A stretch of DNA of 64,000 nucleotides from Isoptericola sp. AK164. Lineage in GTDB: Bacteria; Actinomycetota; Actinomycetes; Actinomycetales; Cellulomonadaceae. The stretch is taken from assembly GCF_029643425.1 (NCBI RefSeq), contig NZ_CP119106.1, positions 2,790,001 to 2,854,000 on the forward strand. Direction: 5' to 3'. The position numbers and the translations under genes were made by a program. The notes beneath the pieces were generated by a model, which did not search any database, had not been told where the DNA came from, and saw only the letters and a list, made by a program, of their open reading frames with translations. This document shows positions 44,622 to 53,829 of this stretch, in pieces (the stretch's first letter is position 1; each line of letters starts with the position of its first letter).

Positions 44622-45979
44622 GCGGCGCGGACCTGCTGCGGGAGACAGCCGCCCAGGACATCGCCCTGCACACCGTCCAGGTGCTGCGGGGCGACGAGCT
44701 CGTCGTCGACGCCGGCTGCGCCCCCGTGACCGTCGACACCCCGCGACGCATGTACTCGGTGGCCAAGACGGTCACGGGCCTGGCCGTCGGCCTGCTCGCC
44801 GCCGAGGACCGCGTCGACCTCGACGACCCGGTGCTGCGGCACTTCCCGGAGATGGCACCCGTGCACCCCTGGGTGGAGGCGACGACGCTGCGCGACGTGC
44901 TGGCGATGCGCGGACCCCACCGCGCCACCACGTACCAGCGGTCCGCCGGACCCTGGGTCGAGTCGTACTTCCGGGTGCCGCCGACCCACCGGCCCGGCAC
45001 GGTGTTCACCTACGACACCAGCGGGTCGCACGTCCTGGCCGCCCTCGTCGAGCGGACCGCGGGGACGTCGCTCGTCGAGTACCTCCGGCCCCGGCTGCTC
45101 GACCCCCTCGGCGTGAGCGGTGCGTTCCGGTTCCTCACCGACCCGCAGGGCGTCGCCCAGGGCGGGTCCGGGCTCGTGTGCACCGCGGCGGACCTGCTGC
45201 GCCTGGCGCGGCTGCTGCGCGACGGCGGCACGCACGCCGGGACGGAGCTCCTGCCCCCGGAGCTCGTGCGGCAGGCGACCACCTGGCACACCGACACGAC
45301 CGTCCAGCCCTGGGGCGACCGGCTGCGCGGCGGCTACGGGCTGCAGCTGTGGTTGCCCCGGGGCGGAGGCGCGCTGATGTTCGGCATGGGCGGCCAGCTC
45401 GCCCTGGCCGACCCGGCGCGCGACCTGGCGATGGTGGTCACCGCCGACTCCCAGGCGTGCCCCGGCGGGGACCGCTGGCTGATCGACCGGCTGCTGGGCT
45501 CCCTCGACGACCTCGACGACCTCGAGCCGCCCAAGACCGGCCCGCTGTCGTGGCCCGCTCCGCGGCACGAGGACGCGGACGCCCGGCCGGTCACCGGCAG
45601 CTGGGAGCTCGAGCCGCCGGAGGCGCCTCCCGTGCGGCTCGAGCTGGACGTCGACGCCGCCGGCGGCCGGCTGCGCTGGGTGACCGCCACCGCGGACACC
45701 GAGCTGTCCCTCCGCTGCGACGGCCCGGTCACCTCGGGACCGCAGCACCCGGCGCGCACCGGGCTGTCCACGGTGACCGCGGGCTGGTCGGCACCCGGGA
45801 CGCTCGACGTCCGCCTCGCCGTCGTCGGCGACGAGGTGGCGACCGTCGCGCTCCGGGTCGTCGTGGCCGACGACGGGACGCCGACCGTGCAGTCCCAGGG
45901 CTTCGGCGAGGCGGTCGACCCGTCGTGGACCGTGGTCGCGACCGGCCGCCCGGTACCGGATCAGCCCCGACGGCGGTAG
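44618..45979 (+). CDS. Serine hydrolase, beta-lactamase/class C PBP fold
   Basis: A 453-residue protein. The SxxK motif is YSVAKTV and the second motif is YDTSG (normally YxN, so Asn is replaced by Thr). The late motif region GYGLQLW..MFGMGGQLAL replaces the usual HxG. Family members are esterases, D-aminopeptidases or carboxypeptidases; the altered motifs make beta-lactam hydrolysis unlikely. The C-terminal 130 residues form an extra beta-rich domain of unknown role. No signal peptide. ATG 44618 overlaps the stop of a short upstream ORF. It overlaps the convergent DHFR gene by 19 bp at the 3' end. Confidence 0.8.
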   Translation: MSGADLLRETAAQDIALHTVQVLRGDELVVDAGCAPVTVDTPRRMYSVAKTVTGLAVGLLAAEDRVDLDDPVLRHFPEMAPVHPWVEATTLRDVLAMRGPHRATTYQRSAGPWVESYFRVPPTHRPGTVFTYDTSGSHVLAALVERTAGTSLVEYLRPRLLDPLGVSGAFRFLTDPQGVAQGGSGLVCTAADLLRLARLLRDGGTHAGTELLPPELVRQATTWHTDTTVQPWGDRLRGGYGLQLWLPRGGGALMFGMGGQLALADPARDLAMVVTADSQACPGGDRWLIDRLLGSLDDLDDLEPPKTGPLSWPAPRHEDADARPVTGSWELEPPEAPPVRLELDVDAAGGRLRWVTATADTELSLRCDGPVTSGPQHPARTGLSTVTAGWSAPGTLDVRLAVVGDEVATVALRVVVADDGTPTVQSQGFGEAVDPSWTVVATGRPVPDQPRRR

Positions 45980-46512
45980 GTGCGGATGCGGAAGCGCAGG
46001 CCGTCCGGACCCGACGACGGCACCCAGCCGCCGTCGTCGGCTCCGGCCGGTTGCCACTCAGCGGGGTCGACGGCGGGCGCGAACGCGTCCCCGGCGACCT
46101 CCAGGTCGATCTCGGTGACGACGAGCCGGTCGGCCCGCGGCAGCGCGTCGGCGTAGACGCGCGACCCGCCCATCACCCACACCTCGTCCCCGCCGGGAGC
46201 CTCGGCCGCCGCAGCGAGCGCCATCGCGACCGAGCCGGCCACGCGGAGAGTCTCGCGCCGCTCGGGGACGGCGAGCGCCGAGACGTCGTCGGCCGGCCCG
46301 CGGGTGACGACGACGTTGGTCCGGCGCGGCAGGGGCCGCACGCGCTCCGGCAGCGACTCCCAGGTGCGCCGGCCCATGACGACGGGATGTCCCGCCGTCG
46401 TGCGCTGGAAGTGCGCGAAGTCCTCGGGCACGTGCCACGGGATACCGCCGTCGGCCCCGATGACGGGTCGCCCGGCGGCGTCGCGCGCCTGGGCCCAGAT
46501 CAGTCCGATCAT
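45961..46512 (-). CDS. folA: Dihydrofolate reductase
   Basis: A 183-residue DHFR that reduces dihydrofolate with NADPH to regenerate THF after thymidylate synthesis. Features: IGLIWAQARD, GGIPWHVPEDFAHFQRTT (active-site Trp and acidic residue), VVMGRRTWESLP, RTNVVVTR and VMGGSRVYADAL. ATG 46512. It follows thyA by 11 nt, the usual thyA-folA operon. Its last 19 bp overlap the convergent serine-hydrolase gene. Confidence 0.95.
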   Translation of the reverse strand: MIGLIWAQARDAAGRPVIGADGGIPWHVPEDFAHFQRTTAGHPVVMGRRTWESLPERVRPLPRRTNVVVTRGPADDVSALAVPERRETLRVAGSVAMALAAAAEAPGGDEVWVMGGSRVYADALPRADRLVVTEIDLEVAGDAFAPAVDPAEWQPAGADDGGWVPSSGPDGLRFRIRTYRRRG

Positions 46513-46523
46513 CGCCCGGCCCG

Positions 46524-47339
46524 TCAGACCGCGACGGGCGCCTTGATGCCCGGGTGGTGCTCGTACCCGAGGACCTCGATGTCCTCGAAGGTGTAGTCGA
46601 AGATCGAGTCGCGCGGCGCGAGCCGCAGCGTCGGGTACGGGTACGGGTCCCGGGCGAGCTGGCGCTCGACCTGCTCGACGTGGTTGTCGTAGATGTGGCA
46701 GTCGCCGCCGGTCCACACGAAGTCGCCGACCTCGAGACCGGCCTGCGAGGCGACCATGTGGGTCAGCAGCGCGTAGGAGGCGATGTTGAACGGGACACCG
46801 AGGAACAGGTCCGCCGAGCGCTGGTAGAGCTGGCAGCTCAGCCGTCCGTCGGCGACGTAGAACTGGAACATCACGTGGCACGGCGGCAGCGCCATCTGGT
46901 CGACCTCGGCCGGGTTCCAGGCGGTGACGACGTGCCGGCGGGAGTCGGGGTTGCTCCGGATCTGCTCGACGACGGCCGCGATCTGGTCGAGGTGGCGCCC
47001 GTCCGGCGTCGGCCAGGAGCGCCACTGCACGCCGTAGACGGGACCGAGCTCGCCGTCGGCGTCGGCCCACTCGTCCCAGATGGTCACGCCGCGCTCCTGC
47101 AGCCAGCGCACGTTGGAGTCGCCCCGCAGGAACCACAGCAGCTCGTAGGCGATCGAGCGCAGGTGCACCCGCTTGGTGGTGATCAGCGGGAACCCGGCGG
47201 ACAGGTCGTAGCGGAGCTGACGCCCGAACACGCTGCGGGTCCCGGTCCCGGTGCGGTCGCCCTTGGGGGTGCCGGTCGCGAGGACGTCGCGCAGGAGGTC
47301 CTCGTAGGGGGTGGGGATCGACTCCGGGGCTCCGCTCAT
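46524..47339 (-). CDS. thyA: Thymidylate synthase
   Basis: A 271-residue ThyA that methylates dUMP to dTMP using methylene-THF. Catalytic Cys in [13 protein letters not shown]. Other conserved segments: [59 protein letters not shown] 47339. First gene of the thyA-folA pair, divergent from a small membrane protein gene with 45 nt between. Confidence 0.97.
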   Translation of the reverse strand: MSGAPESIPTPYEDLLRDVLATGTPKGDRTGTGTRSVFGRQLRYDLSAGFPLITTKRVHLRSIAYELLWFLRGDSNVRWLQERGVTIWDEWADADGELGPVYGVQWRSWPTPDGRHLDQIAAVVEQIRSNPDSRRHVVTAWNPAEVDQMALPPCHVMFQFYVADGRLSCQLYQRSADLFLGVPFNIASYALLTHMVASQAGLEVGDFVWTGGDCHIYDNHVEQVERQLARDPYPYPTLRLAPRDSIFDYTFEDIEVLGYEHHPGIKAPVAV

Positions 47340-47384
47340 GTGCGAGAGTCTACGGACGTCCTGTCGAGCCCGAGGGAGCCAGAG

Positions 47385-47987
47385 ATGCCGCGTCGCACGC
47401 TGCCCGGCCGAGGCCTGGCCACGGGCGGGCTGGCCGGGCTGGTCTCGGTGCTGATCGTGCTGCTGGTCCTGGCGCGGATCGGGCGCCGGCTGGACGAGCC
47501 GCGCGTGTGGCTGTGGCTCGCCGTGTTCGCCGTCGTCGCGGTGCTGGGCGTGCTGGCCTGGTTCGGCTTCGTCGCGGCCCGCGTACGGGGTCAGGTGCGG
47601 CACGTCGCCCGGCATCGCCCCGGTGCACCGCTGGTCGTGGGGCGTCCGACGACGGCACTGACGGCCGAGGCGCGGTCGTTGCGGGCGGGCACGCGCGGCC
47701 TGCCGCCCGACTGCCCGGACCGCGAGCACGTCGTCTACGCGTTCCTGCCGGACCGCGTCGAGCTGTGGGTGCGCGGGGACGACTCACCGCGCTGGTGGGT
47801 GACGCTGCCGGCGCCGGTCGCCACCGGCACCGTCCGGCCCGGGCGGCGCGAGCTGGCCACCCTGACCGTGCGCGACGCCGCGGCCCGGCTGCAGCTGGTG
47901 CCGACGTCGCACGAGGCGCGGGCGTGGGCGACCGCGTCGCACCGGGAGGCCGCCGTCGTCCGTACGCAGGAGCTGCTCGCGCGCTGA
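47385..47987 (+). CDS. Two-TM membrane protein of unknown function
   Basis: 200 residues. Two helices at the N-terminus (about 12-32, [20 protein letters not shown], and 43-65, [22 protein letters not shown]) are followed by a soluble domain with beta-rich character ([26 protein letters not shown]). No family recognised. ATG 47385 follows GAGGGAG. Separated by 18 nt from the OsmC gene. Confidence 0.65.
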   Translation: MPRRTLPGRGLATGGLAGLVSVLIVLLVLARIGRRLDEPRVWLWLAVFAVVAVLGVLAWFGFVAARVRGQVRHVARHRPGAPLVVGRPTTALTAEARSLRAGTRGLPPDCPDREHVVYAFLPDRVELWVRGDDSPRWWVTLPAPVATGTVRPGRRELATLTVRDAAARLQLVPTSHEARAWATASHREAAVVRTQELLAR

Positions 47988-48005
47988 AGGTGCGAGGATC
48001 GACCC

Positions 48006-48488
48006 ATGACCGATCAGACTTTCGAGGACGCCCCCGCCGCCGTCACCCCGTCGCCGACCGACCCGCTCTGGGTCGAGCGCACCGGCACCCGCACCTACCG
48101 CGGGTTCAGCGCGCGCGGCGCGACCGTGGAGGTCGGCCCGGCGTCCGAGGGCGCCGTGTTCACCCCGGGCGAGCTGCTGAAGATCGCGCTGGCCGCCTGC
48201 GCCGGCATGTCGAGCGACACCAAGTTCGCCCGCGTCCTCGGCGACGACTACGAGACCACCATCCGGGTCGAGGACCCCAAGGACATGGACGACGACCGCT
48301 ACCCGGTGCTGTCCGAGACCTTCGAGATCGACCTGTCCGGGCTCGACGAGAAGACCCGCGCCAAGACGCTGCTGCTCGCCCAGCGCTCCATCGACCGCGC
48401 CTGCACCGTGGGCCGCACCCTCAAGGTCGGCGCCGAGGTACCGGACGCCGAGTTCGTCCCGCCCCGGGACCGGTCCGAGGACTCATGA
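48006..48488 (+). CDS. OsmC/Ohr family peroxiredoxin-like protein
   Basis: A 160-residue OsmC-fold protein, expected to reduce organic hydroperoxides with a pair of cysteines. Both are visible: LAACAGMSSDT (peroxidatic) and DRACTVGRTL (resolving). The glycine-rich opening TRTYRGFSARGATVEVG fits the family. The stop overlaps the next ATG by 4 nt (ATGA), so the two genes are coupled. Confidence 0.9.
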   Translation: MTDQTFEDAPAAVTPSPTDPLWVERTGTRTYRGFSARGATVEVGPASEGAVFTPGELLKIALAACAGMSSDTKFARVLGDDYETTIRVEDPKDMDDDRYPVLSETFEIDLSGLDEKTRAKTLLLAQRSIDRACTVGRTLKVGAEVPDAEFVPPRDRSEDS

Positions 48489-48970
48489 GCGCGTACCGCG
48501 TCGAGGTCGCCCGCATCGTCCCGGTGCCGGCGAGCGTGGCGTTCGCCTGGGTCGCCGACCCGCGCACGCACCCGCGGTTCATCCCCCTGACGCACCTCCG
48601 CCCGGAGCCGACGGCGCCCCTCGGCGTCGGCGACGAGTTCACCATGGTCAGCGGCCCCGGCGTCGGGCGGGGCCGGCCGGGCTTCCCCGACCGCATGGTC
48701 ATCACCGCCGAGGAGCCGCCGTCGTCGCGCGCCGGCACCGTCGGGCGGAGTGCTGTACAGAAGAAGGGGCCGTACCTGTACGGCGACGCGGGCTTCGACG
48801 TCGTCCCCGTGGACGCCGACCGCACCCGGATCGTCTGGTGGGAGGAGGCCCGGCTCGCCGGGCCCTGGCCGCGACGGGCGAACGAGATGCTGGTGGGGCT
48901 CTTCCTGCGCGGGATGATGCACGTCTCCCTGTACCGGCTCGCCCGAGAGCTCTCGCGGCACGGCCGGTAG
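48485..48970 (+). CDS. SRPBCC/START-fold protein
   Basis: A 161-residue ligand-binding fold of the polyketide cyclase/dehydrase type: YRVEVARIVPVPASVAFAWVADPRTHPRF at the N-terminus, then beta strands and a long C-terminal helix (MLVGLFLRGMMHVSLYRLARELS). Ligand unknown. It is translationally coupled to the OsmC gene. Confidence 0.8.
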   Translation: MSAYRVEVARIVPVPASVAFAWVADPRTHPRFIPLTHLRPEPTAPLGVGDEFTMVSGPGVGRGRPGFPDRMVITAEEPPSSRAGTVGRSAVQKKGPYLYGDAGFDVVPVDADRTRIVWWEEARLAGPWPRRANEMLVGLFLRGMMHVSLYRLARELSRHGR

Positions 48971-48980
48971 AGTCCGAACG

Positions 48981-49808
48981 GTGACCACGCCGCACGACGC
49001 GCAGCCCGCCCAGGAGCTGGAGTCCTGGACCCGGTACCGGCCGACGCCGGTGCTGGACGCGCTGCTGACCAAGGCGGTCACGCTCCCCTCGGCCGCGATC
49101 CACCGGCACGTCGCCTCGGTGCGACGGCGCAACCCGGAGGCCGACCCCGCCGGCGTGATCCGGATCCTCGAGAAGGAGTACATCGCGCTGGTGTCGACGG
49201 CGGGCGGTGCGGTCGGCGCGGCCGCGGCGGCCCCGGCGGTCGGCACGACGGCGGCCGCGGCCCTGACCACCAGCGACATCGCGACGTTCTTCGCCTCCTC
49301 GGCCGCGTTCTCCCTGGGCGTGGCCAGCGTGCACGGCATCGCGATCGAGGACGTGGCCCGGCGCCGGGCCCTGCTGCTGGCCAGCGTGCTCGGCGAGGCC
49401 GGTGCCCGCGACGTCGAGAAGGCGGCGGCCGGGTCCCAGATGGCCTGGGGCAAGGTGCTGCTGACCTCGATGCCGCAGTCCACGCTCAAGCGCGTCAACC
49501 GGGTCCTGACGCACCGGTTCCTGCGCCGGCAGGTCGCCAAGCAGGGCTCGCTGGCCCTGGGACGCATGATCCCGTTCGGCGTCGGGGCGGTGGTCGGGTT
49601 CGCCGGCGGCCGTGCGCTCGGCCACGGGGTCGTGGCACAGTCGCGCAGCGCCTTCGGCGTCCCGCCCGGGCACTTCCCGCATCTGATCGAGCAGCCCCCG
49701 GCCCCGCTGCTCGAGGAGCCGGAGCCGGCGTCAGGTGGGCGTCGCCGCAGATTTCGGCATCGGAATCTGGGCGTTCCCGACGACGACGGCGGCAGCCCGG
49801 CCGCGTAG
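48981..49808 (+). CDS. Conserved actinobacterial protein with hydrophobic core
   Basis: 275 residues. A conserved N-terminal block (ALLTKAVTLPSAAIHRHVASVRRRNPEADP, then a GVIRILEKEY segment) precedes an Ala/Gly-rich hydrophobic stretch (about 70-100, STAGGAVGAAAAAPAVG) and another near 195-220 (GRMIPFGVGAVVGFAGGRALG). I recognise this as a common hypothetical family in actinomycetes, without known function. GTG 48981. The tail is Arg/Asp-rich. It ends 10 nt before the aminotransferase start. Confidence 0.7.
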   Translation: MTTPHDAQPAQELESWTRYRPTPVLDALLTKAVTLPSAAIHRHVASVRRRNPEADPAGVIRILEKEYIALVSTAGGAVGAAAAAPAVGTTAAAALTTSDIATFFASSAAFSLGVASVHGIAIEDVARRRALLLASVLGEAGARDVEKAAAGSQMAWGKVLLTSMPQSTLKRVNRVLTHRFLRRQVAKQGSLALGRMIPFGVGAVVGFAGGRALGHGVVAQSRSAFGVPPGHFPHLIEQPPAPLLEEPEPASGGRRRRFRHRNLGVPDDDGGSPAA

Positions 49809-49818
49809 GCTCGGACCC

Positions 49819-51105
49819 GTGAGTACCTCACCAGCCGACCATGCCGCCGTCGACCCTGCGCTCGCCGCCCGACTGCCGGAGCTGCGCGAGCAGTACGCCG
49901 CCCTGCAGGCCCGGGACCTCTCCCTGGACCTGACGCGGGGCAAGCCCTCCGCCGAACAGCTCGATCTGTCCGAGCCGCTGCTGTCGTTGCCCGGTGAGGG
50001 CCACCACACCGCGGCCAACGGCACGGACGTGCGCAACTACGGCGGGCTGGCCGGCCTGCCCGAGCTGCGCGAGATCTTCGCGGAGCTGCTCGGCGTCCCC
50101 ACGGACCAGCTGCTCGCCCAGGACAACGCCTCGCTGCGCCTCATGTACGACTGCGTCGTGCAGGCGATGCTGTTCGGCGCCCCGGGAGGCGAGGGTCCGT
50201 GGTCGCAGCAGGGCGAGATCACCTTCATCTGCCCGGTGCCCGGCTACGACCGCCACTTCGCGATCTGCGAGGAGCTCGGCATCCGGATGGTGACGGTGCC
50301 GATGACGCCGGACGGCCCGGACGCCGAGGCCGTCGCCGAGCTCGTCGCGCACGACCCCTCCGTCAAGGGCCTGTGGTGCGTGCCGACCTACGCCAACCCG
50401 GACGGCTCGGTGATCTCCGAGGCCGTGGCCCGTCGCCTGGTCTCCATGCCGACCGCCGCCCCGGACTTCCGCATCCTGTGGGACAACGCCTACGCGGTGC
50501 ACCACCTCACCGAGCACGAGACGAAGTCGGCGAACGCGATCGACCTGGCCGCCGAGGCCGGGAACCCGGACCGCGTGCTGATGTTCGCCTCGACCTCGAA
50601 GGTCACGTTCGCCGGCGCCGGGGTGTCGTTCCTGGCGTCCTCGCCGGCCAACATCTCCTGGTTCACGCAGCACCTGTCGTTCCGCGCCATCGGCCCGGAC
50701 AAGGTCAACCAGTTCCGGCACGCGATGTTCTTCGGCGACGCCGCCGGGGTGCGGGCCCACATGGACAAGCACCGCGAGATCCTGGCACCGAAGTTCCGCG
50801 CCGTGGTCGAGATCCTCGGCGACCGGCTCGCCGACACCGGGGTCGCGACCTGGACCGACCCGGCCGGCGGCTACTTCGTGTCGGTCGACGTCGTGCCGGG
50901 GACCGCCTCGCGCGTCGTCCAGCTCGCCGGCGAGGCGGGCATCAAGCTGACCCCGGCCGGGGCGACGTTCCCGTACGGCAAGGACCCGCAGAACGCCAAC
51001 ATCCGGCTGGCGCCGTCCATGCCGCCGCTTGACGAGGTCCGCGTGGCGATGGACGGCGTGGCGACCTGCATCCTGCTCGCCGCCGCGGAGTCCGCCTCCG
51101 CCTGA
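49819..51105 (+). CDS. aspT: Aspartate aminotransferase, class Ic (Rv3722c/AspT type)
   Basis: A 428-residue PLP enzyme. The opening DLTRGKPSAEQLDLS and RNYGGLAGLPELREIFAELLG are near-identical to the mycobacterial/corynebacterial class Ic aspartate aminotransferase family (PF12897), which interconverts aspartate and oxaloacetate with glutamate/2-oxoglutarate. The PLP lysine is in FASTSKVTFAGAG and the cofactor Asp in ILWDNAYAVHH. GTG 49819. Hairpin element H3 lies 9 nt after the stop. Confidence 0.9.
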   Translation: MSTSPADHAAVDPALAARLPELREQYAALQARDLSLDLTRGKPSAEQLDLSEPLLSLPGEGHHTAANGTDVRNYGGLAGLPELREIFAELLGVPTDQLLAQDNASLRLMYDCVVQAMLFGAPGGEGPWSQQGEITFICPVPGYDRHFAICEELGIRMVTVPMTPDGPDAEAVAELVAHDPSVKGLWCVPTYANPDGSVISEAVARRLVSMPTAAPDFRILWDNAYAVHHLTEHETKSANAIDLAAEAGNPDRVLMFASTSKVTFAGAGVSFLASSPANISWFTQHLSFRAIGPDKVNQFRHAMFFGDAAGVRAHMDKHREILAPKFRAVVEILGDRLADTGVATWTDPAGGYFVSVDVVPGTASRVVQLAGEAGIKLTPAGATFPYGKDPQNANIRLAPSMPPLDEVRVAMDGVATCILLAAAESASA

Positions 51106-51114
51106 CCCGCTGCC

Positions 51115-51177
51115 CGTTGTGGGCGTGAAATATGCAGCTGCGCCCGGGGTGCAGCTGCATATTTCATGCCCACAACG
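51115..51177. repeat. Long hairpin element, copy H3
   Basis: Arms 51115-51141 and 51151-51177 pair over 27 bp with one G-T wobble. In this copy AAATC of the core is AAATA with the matching T in the other arm, a compensated change. It lies 9 nt after the aminotransferase stop. Confidence 0.95.
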
Positions 51178-51261
51178 CCGAGGGGCGTGGCGTCGGGCAC
51201 AGCACAGAAACTCCCCGGATCCCCACCGGTGACCGCACAGTCGCTTCCTAGAATCACGGGC

Positions 51262-52236
51262 GTGACCGCCGCGACCAGCCCTCCCCCGACCGACGAGCGG
51301 ACCGCGCGCGTCCCCGCCGACGAGAAGGCTCCCGAGCCCACCAAGCTCTCGGTCACCCAGATCGTCGCGAGCGCGCTCGCCGCCGTCAGCACGACCGTCA
51401 TGCTGTCGTTCTTCGGCATCGCCGGCACCATCATCGGCGCAGGCGTCGCCAGCGTCCTGACCGTCGTGGCGAACTTCCTCTACACGCGCTCCATCGAGAA
51501 GACGCACGCCCAGCTCAAGCCCGTCGTCGGCCAGATGGTGCGGCCACGGCCCGGCGCCCGCGTGGTGCCCGACGGCGGCACCCCGACGGCGCAGGTCGCC
51601 GCCGCCCCGGGCACGACGACGGTCGGCACGGACGCAGCGGTCGGCGCGGACGCGGGCACCGACGAGGACGAGACCGACGGGACCTCCGAGACCCCGGCCC
51701 CACCGCGCAACGCCTGGCTGCGGATGATCGAGCGCCACGGCCGGGTCCGTGTTCTCGGCGCCTCGGCAGCCGTGGTGTTCGTGCTCGTCATGGGAGTCGT
51801 GCTCGTCGCCGAGCTGGTCCTCGGCAAGCCACTCGCCGATGCGGTCCAGGGCGTCGAGGGGTCCGGGACGAGTCTCAGCCGCACGGTCGAGCGCGACTCC
51901 GCCGACGTCGTGGGTTCCGGGAACCGGATCGTGGAGCACGGCGGCTCCGGTGCGACGACCGGTACCGACGGCTCGTCGGCGGGGACCGAGGACGAGGAGT
52001 CCGTCGAGCCGACCGAGGAGTCCAGCACCGGGACGGACGGGAGCACCGGCACGACGCCGGAACCGAGCCCTGATCCCTCTGTTCCGGTCGAACCCTCGGA
52101 TCCGGCCGAGCCGACCGATCCTGTCGAGCCCACAGAACCGACGGAGCCGACCGAGCCGACGACGCCCGAGGAGGGCACGACCTCCTCCGGGACGAGCAGC
52201 GATGCCGGCTCCGACGACACCGGCTCCTCCGACTAG
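51262..52236 (+). CDS. Membrane protein with Pro/Thr/Glu-rich external tail
   Basis: 324 residues. Helix-like segments at about 33-75 (IVASALAAVSTTVMLSFFGIAG..GVASVLTVVANFLY) and 165-190 ([23 protein letters not shown]) flank a disordered acidic loop. The C-terminal 120 residues are TG/EPTEPTEP-type repeats, a typical extracellular low-complexity stalk and potential O-mannosylation target. GTG 51262. A perfect terminator hairpin follows 8 nt after the stop. Function unknown. Confidence 0.65.
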   Translation: MTAATSPPPTDERTARVPADEKAPEPTKLSVTQIVASALAAVSTTVMLSFFGIAGTIIGAGVASVLTVVANFLYTRSIEKTHAQLKPVVGQMVRPRPGARVVPDGGTPTAQVAAAPGTTTVGTDAAVGADAGTDEDETDGTSETPAPPRNAWLRMIERHGRVRVLGASAAVVFVLVMGVVLVAELVLGKPLADAVQGVEGSGTSLSRTVERDSADVVGSGNRIVEHGGSGATTGTDGSSAGTEDEESVEPTEESSTGTDGSTGTTPEPSPDPSVPVEPSDPAEPTDPVEPTEPTEPTEPTTPEEGTTSSGTSSDAGSDDTGSSD

Positions 52237-52244
52237 CACGCACG

Positions 52245-52292
52245 ACGAACGGCCCGCCCCTCCCGGAATTCCGGGAGGGGCGGGCCGTTCGT
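52245..52292. terminator. 22-bp perfect hairpin terminator
   Basis: Arms 52245-52266 and 52271-52292 (outer bases ACGAACGGCCCGCCCC) surround an AATT loop. It separates the plus-strand membrane protein gene and the minus-strand ehu operon, so it probably works in both directions. Confidence 0.85.
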
Positions 52293-52364
52293 GCGAGTCC
52301 TGCGGGTCAGCCACGAACCTGCCGTGCGTCCGACCCGGCGACTCCGCTCCGGGCGAGCGCCTCG

Positions 52365-53153
52365 TCAACCGCCGAGCACGGCCTTGAGGAACTCCTTGGT
52401 GCGGTCGTGCGTCGGGTTCGTGAACATCGTCTCGGGGTCCGCCTCCTCGACGATCTGCCCCTTGTCGAACATCAGCACGCGGTCCGACACCTCGCGGGCG
52501 AACTGCATCTCGTGCGTCACGAGCAGCATCGTGATGTCCGTCGTCTCCGCGATCTCGCGCAGGACGTCCAGGACGTCGGCGACGATCTCGGGGTCGAGCG
52601 CCGAGGTGACCTCGTCGAGCAGCAGGATCTCCGGGTCCATCGCCAGCGCGCGGGCGATCGCCACACGCTGCTGCTGACCACCGGAGAGCTGGTTCGTGTT
52701 GAAGTCCCGCTTCTCGGACATTCCGACCTTCTCGAGCAGCCGTTCGGCATCCGCGATCGCGTCGGCCTTGGACTTGCCCAGGACGTGCACCGGCGACTCG
52801 ATGATGTTCTCGAGCACCGTCATGTTCGGGAAGAGGTTGAACTGCTGGAAGACCATCCCCACGCGGTTGCGCACCACGCGCCGCCGCTTCTCGGGGACGG
52901 CGACCCACTTCTCGCCCTTGTACTCGTGGGTGTACGGGTCGCCGTCGATGAGGATGAGGCCGCCGCTGAGCTCCTCGAGCGTCATCAGCAGCCGCAGGAT
53001 GGTGGTCTTGCCGGAGCCCGACGGACCGATCAGCGTGACGCGCTGGCCCTGCGGGACCGAGAAGTTGAGTCCGTCCAGGACGACGTTGTCGCCGAAGCGC
53101 TTGTCGACGTCCCGGAACTCGATGGCGGGCACGTCGCCCGAGGTGTTGGTCAT
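52365..53153 (-). CDS. ehuA: Amino-acid/ectoine ABC transporter ATPase (EhuA-like)
   Basis: A 262-residue ATPase. Walker A GPSGSGKTT, Q-loop VFQQFNLFPNMTVLENI, signature LSGGQQQRVAIARAL and Walker B ILLLDEVTSALDP are all intact. An insertion around GDPYTHEYKGEKWVAVPEKRRR, before the Q-loop, is like EhuA of the ectoine/hydroxyectoine importer. ATG 53153 follows AGAGAG; an upstream TTG (53189) would overlap the permease. Last gene of the operon. Confidence 0.85.
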   Translation of the reverse strand: MTNTSGDVPAIEFRDVDKRFGDNVVLDGLNFSVPQGQRVTLIGPSGSGKTTILRLLMTLEELSGGLILIDGDPYTHEYKGEKWVAVPEKRRRVVRNRVGMVFQQFNLFPNMTVLENIIESPVHVLGKSKADAIADAERLLEKVGMSEKRDFNTNQLSGGQQQRVAIARALAMDPEILLLDEVTSALDPEIVADVLDVLREIAETTDITMLLVTHEMQFAREVSDRVLMFDKGQIVEEADPETMFTNPTHDRTKEFLKAVLGG

Positions 53154-53181
53154 GGTCTGGCTCTCTGCGGAGTTGTTCGGG

Positions 53182-53829
53182 TCAGGCAAGGCGGATCTCC
53201 ATCCTGCGCACCAGCAGCGAGGTCGGGTAGCTCACCGCGAGGAAGAGCAGACCCACCATCGTCAGCGCCTCGATGTACGAGAAGGTGTTGGCACCGTAGT
53301 CCTGCCCCGCCTTGTACATCTCCGTGACGGAGATGGCGAACAGGAACGGCGTCTCCTTGAACATGGAGATCGCGTAGTTGCCCAGTCCGGGCAGGGTGTT
53401 GCGGATCGCCTGCGGCAGGATGACGGCACGCCAGGTGCGCCCCTTGGCCATGTTCAGCGCCGTGGCTGCTTCCCACTGCCCCTTCGGCACCGCCTCGATG
53501 CCCGCGCGGTAGACCTCGGACATGTACGTCGCGTAGTGCACGCCGAGCACGACGAAGCCGACGACGTAGCCGGGCACCCAGGTCAGCAGCAGGTAGACGA
53601 ACACGAGCTGCACCAGCAGAGGCGTCATGCGGATGAAGTCCACGACGAACTTCAGCGGAGTGGTCAGCCAGCGCGAGGGGGTCCGCATCGCCAGCGCGAT
53701 GAAGAGGCCCAGGACCGAGGCGATGATCATGCCGAGCACGGTCATCTGGATGGTGACCGAGAGGCCCTGGAGCAGGTCGGGAAGCACCTCCCAGGCACGT
53801 TCCCAGTCCCAGATGCTGTCGTTGTTCAT
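53182..53829 (-). CDS. ehuD: Amino-acid/ectoine ABC transporter permease (EhuD-like)
   Basis: A 215-residue inner-membrane permease with about five helices. The HisMQ-type signature with the EAA loop is YRAGIEAVPKGQWEAATALNM. The N-terminal WDWERAWEVLPDLLQGLSVTIQMT matches EhuD-type proteins. ATG 53829 overlaps the EhuC stop by 4 nt, so the permeases are coupled. Confidence 0.83.
   Translation of the reverse strand: MNNDSIWDWERAWEVLPDLLQGLSVTIQMTVLGMIIASVLGLFIALAMRTPSRWLTTPLKFVVDFIRMTPLLVQLVFVYLLLTWVPGYVVGFVVLGVHYATYMSEVYRAGIEAVPKGQWEAATALNMAKGRTWRAVILPQAIRNTLPGLGNYAISMFKETPFLFAISVTEMYKAGQDYGANTFSYIEALTMVGLLFLAVSYPTSLLVRRMEIRLA

Noticed and set aside
44618-45979. Beta-lactamase resistance gene
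   Set aside because: Only the fold motif SxxK is intact. YxN is altered, the HxG/KTG motif is not recognisable and there is no signal peptide, so a resistance role is not supported.
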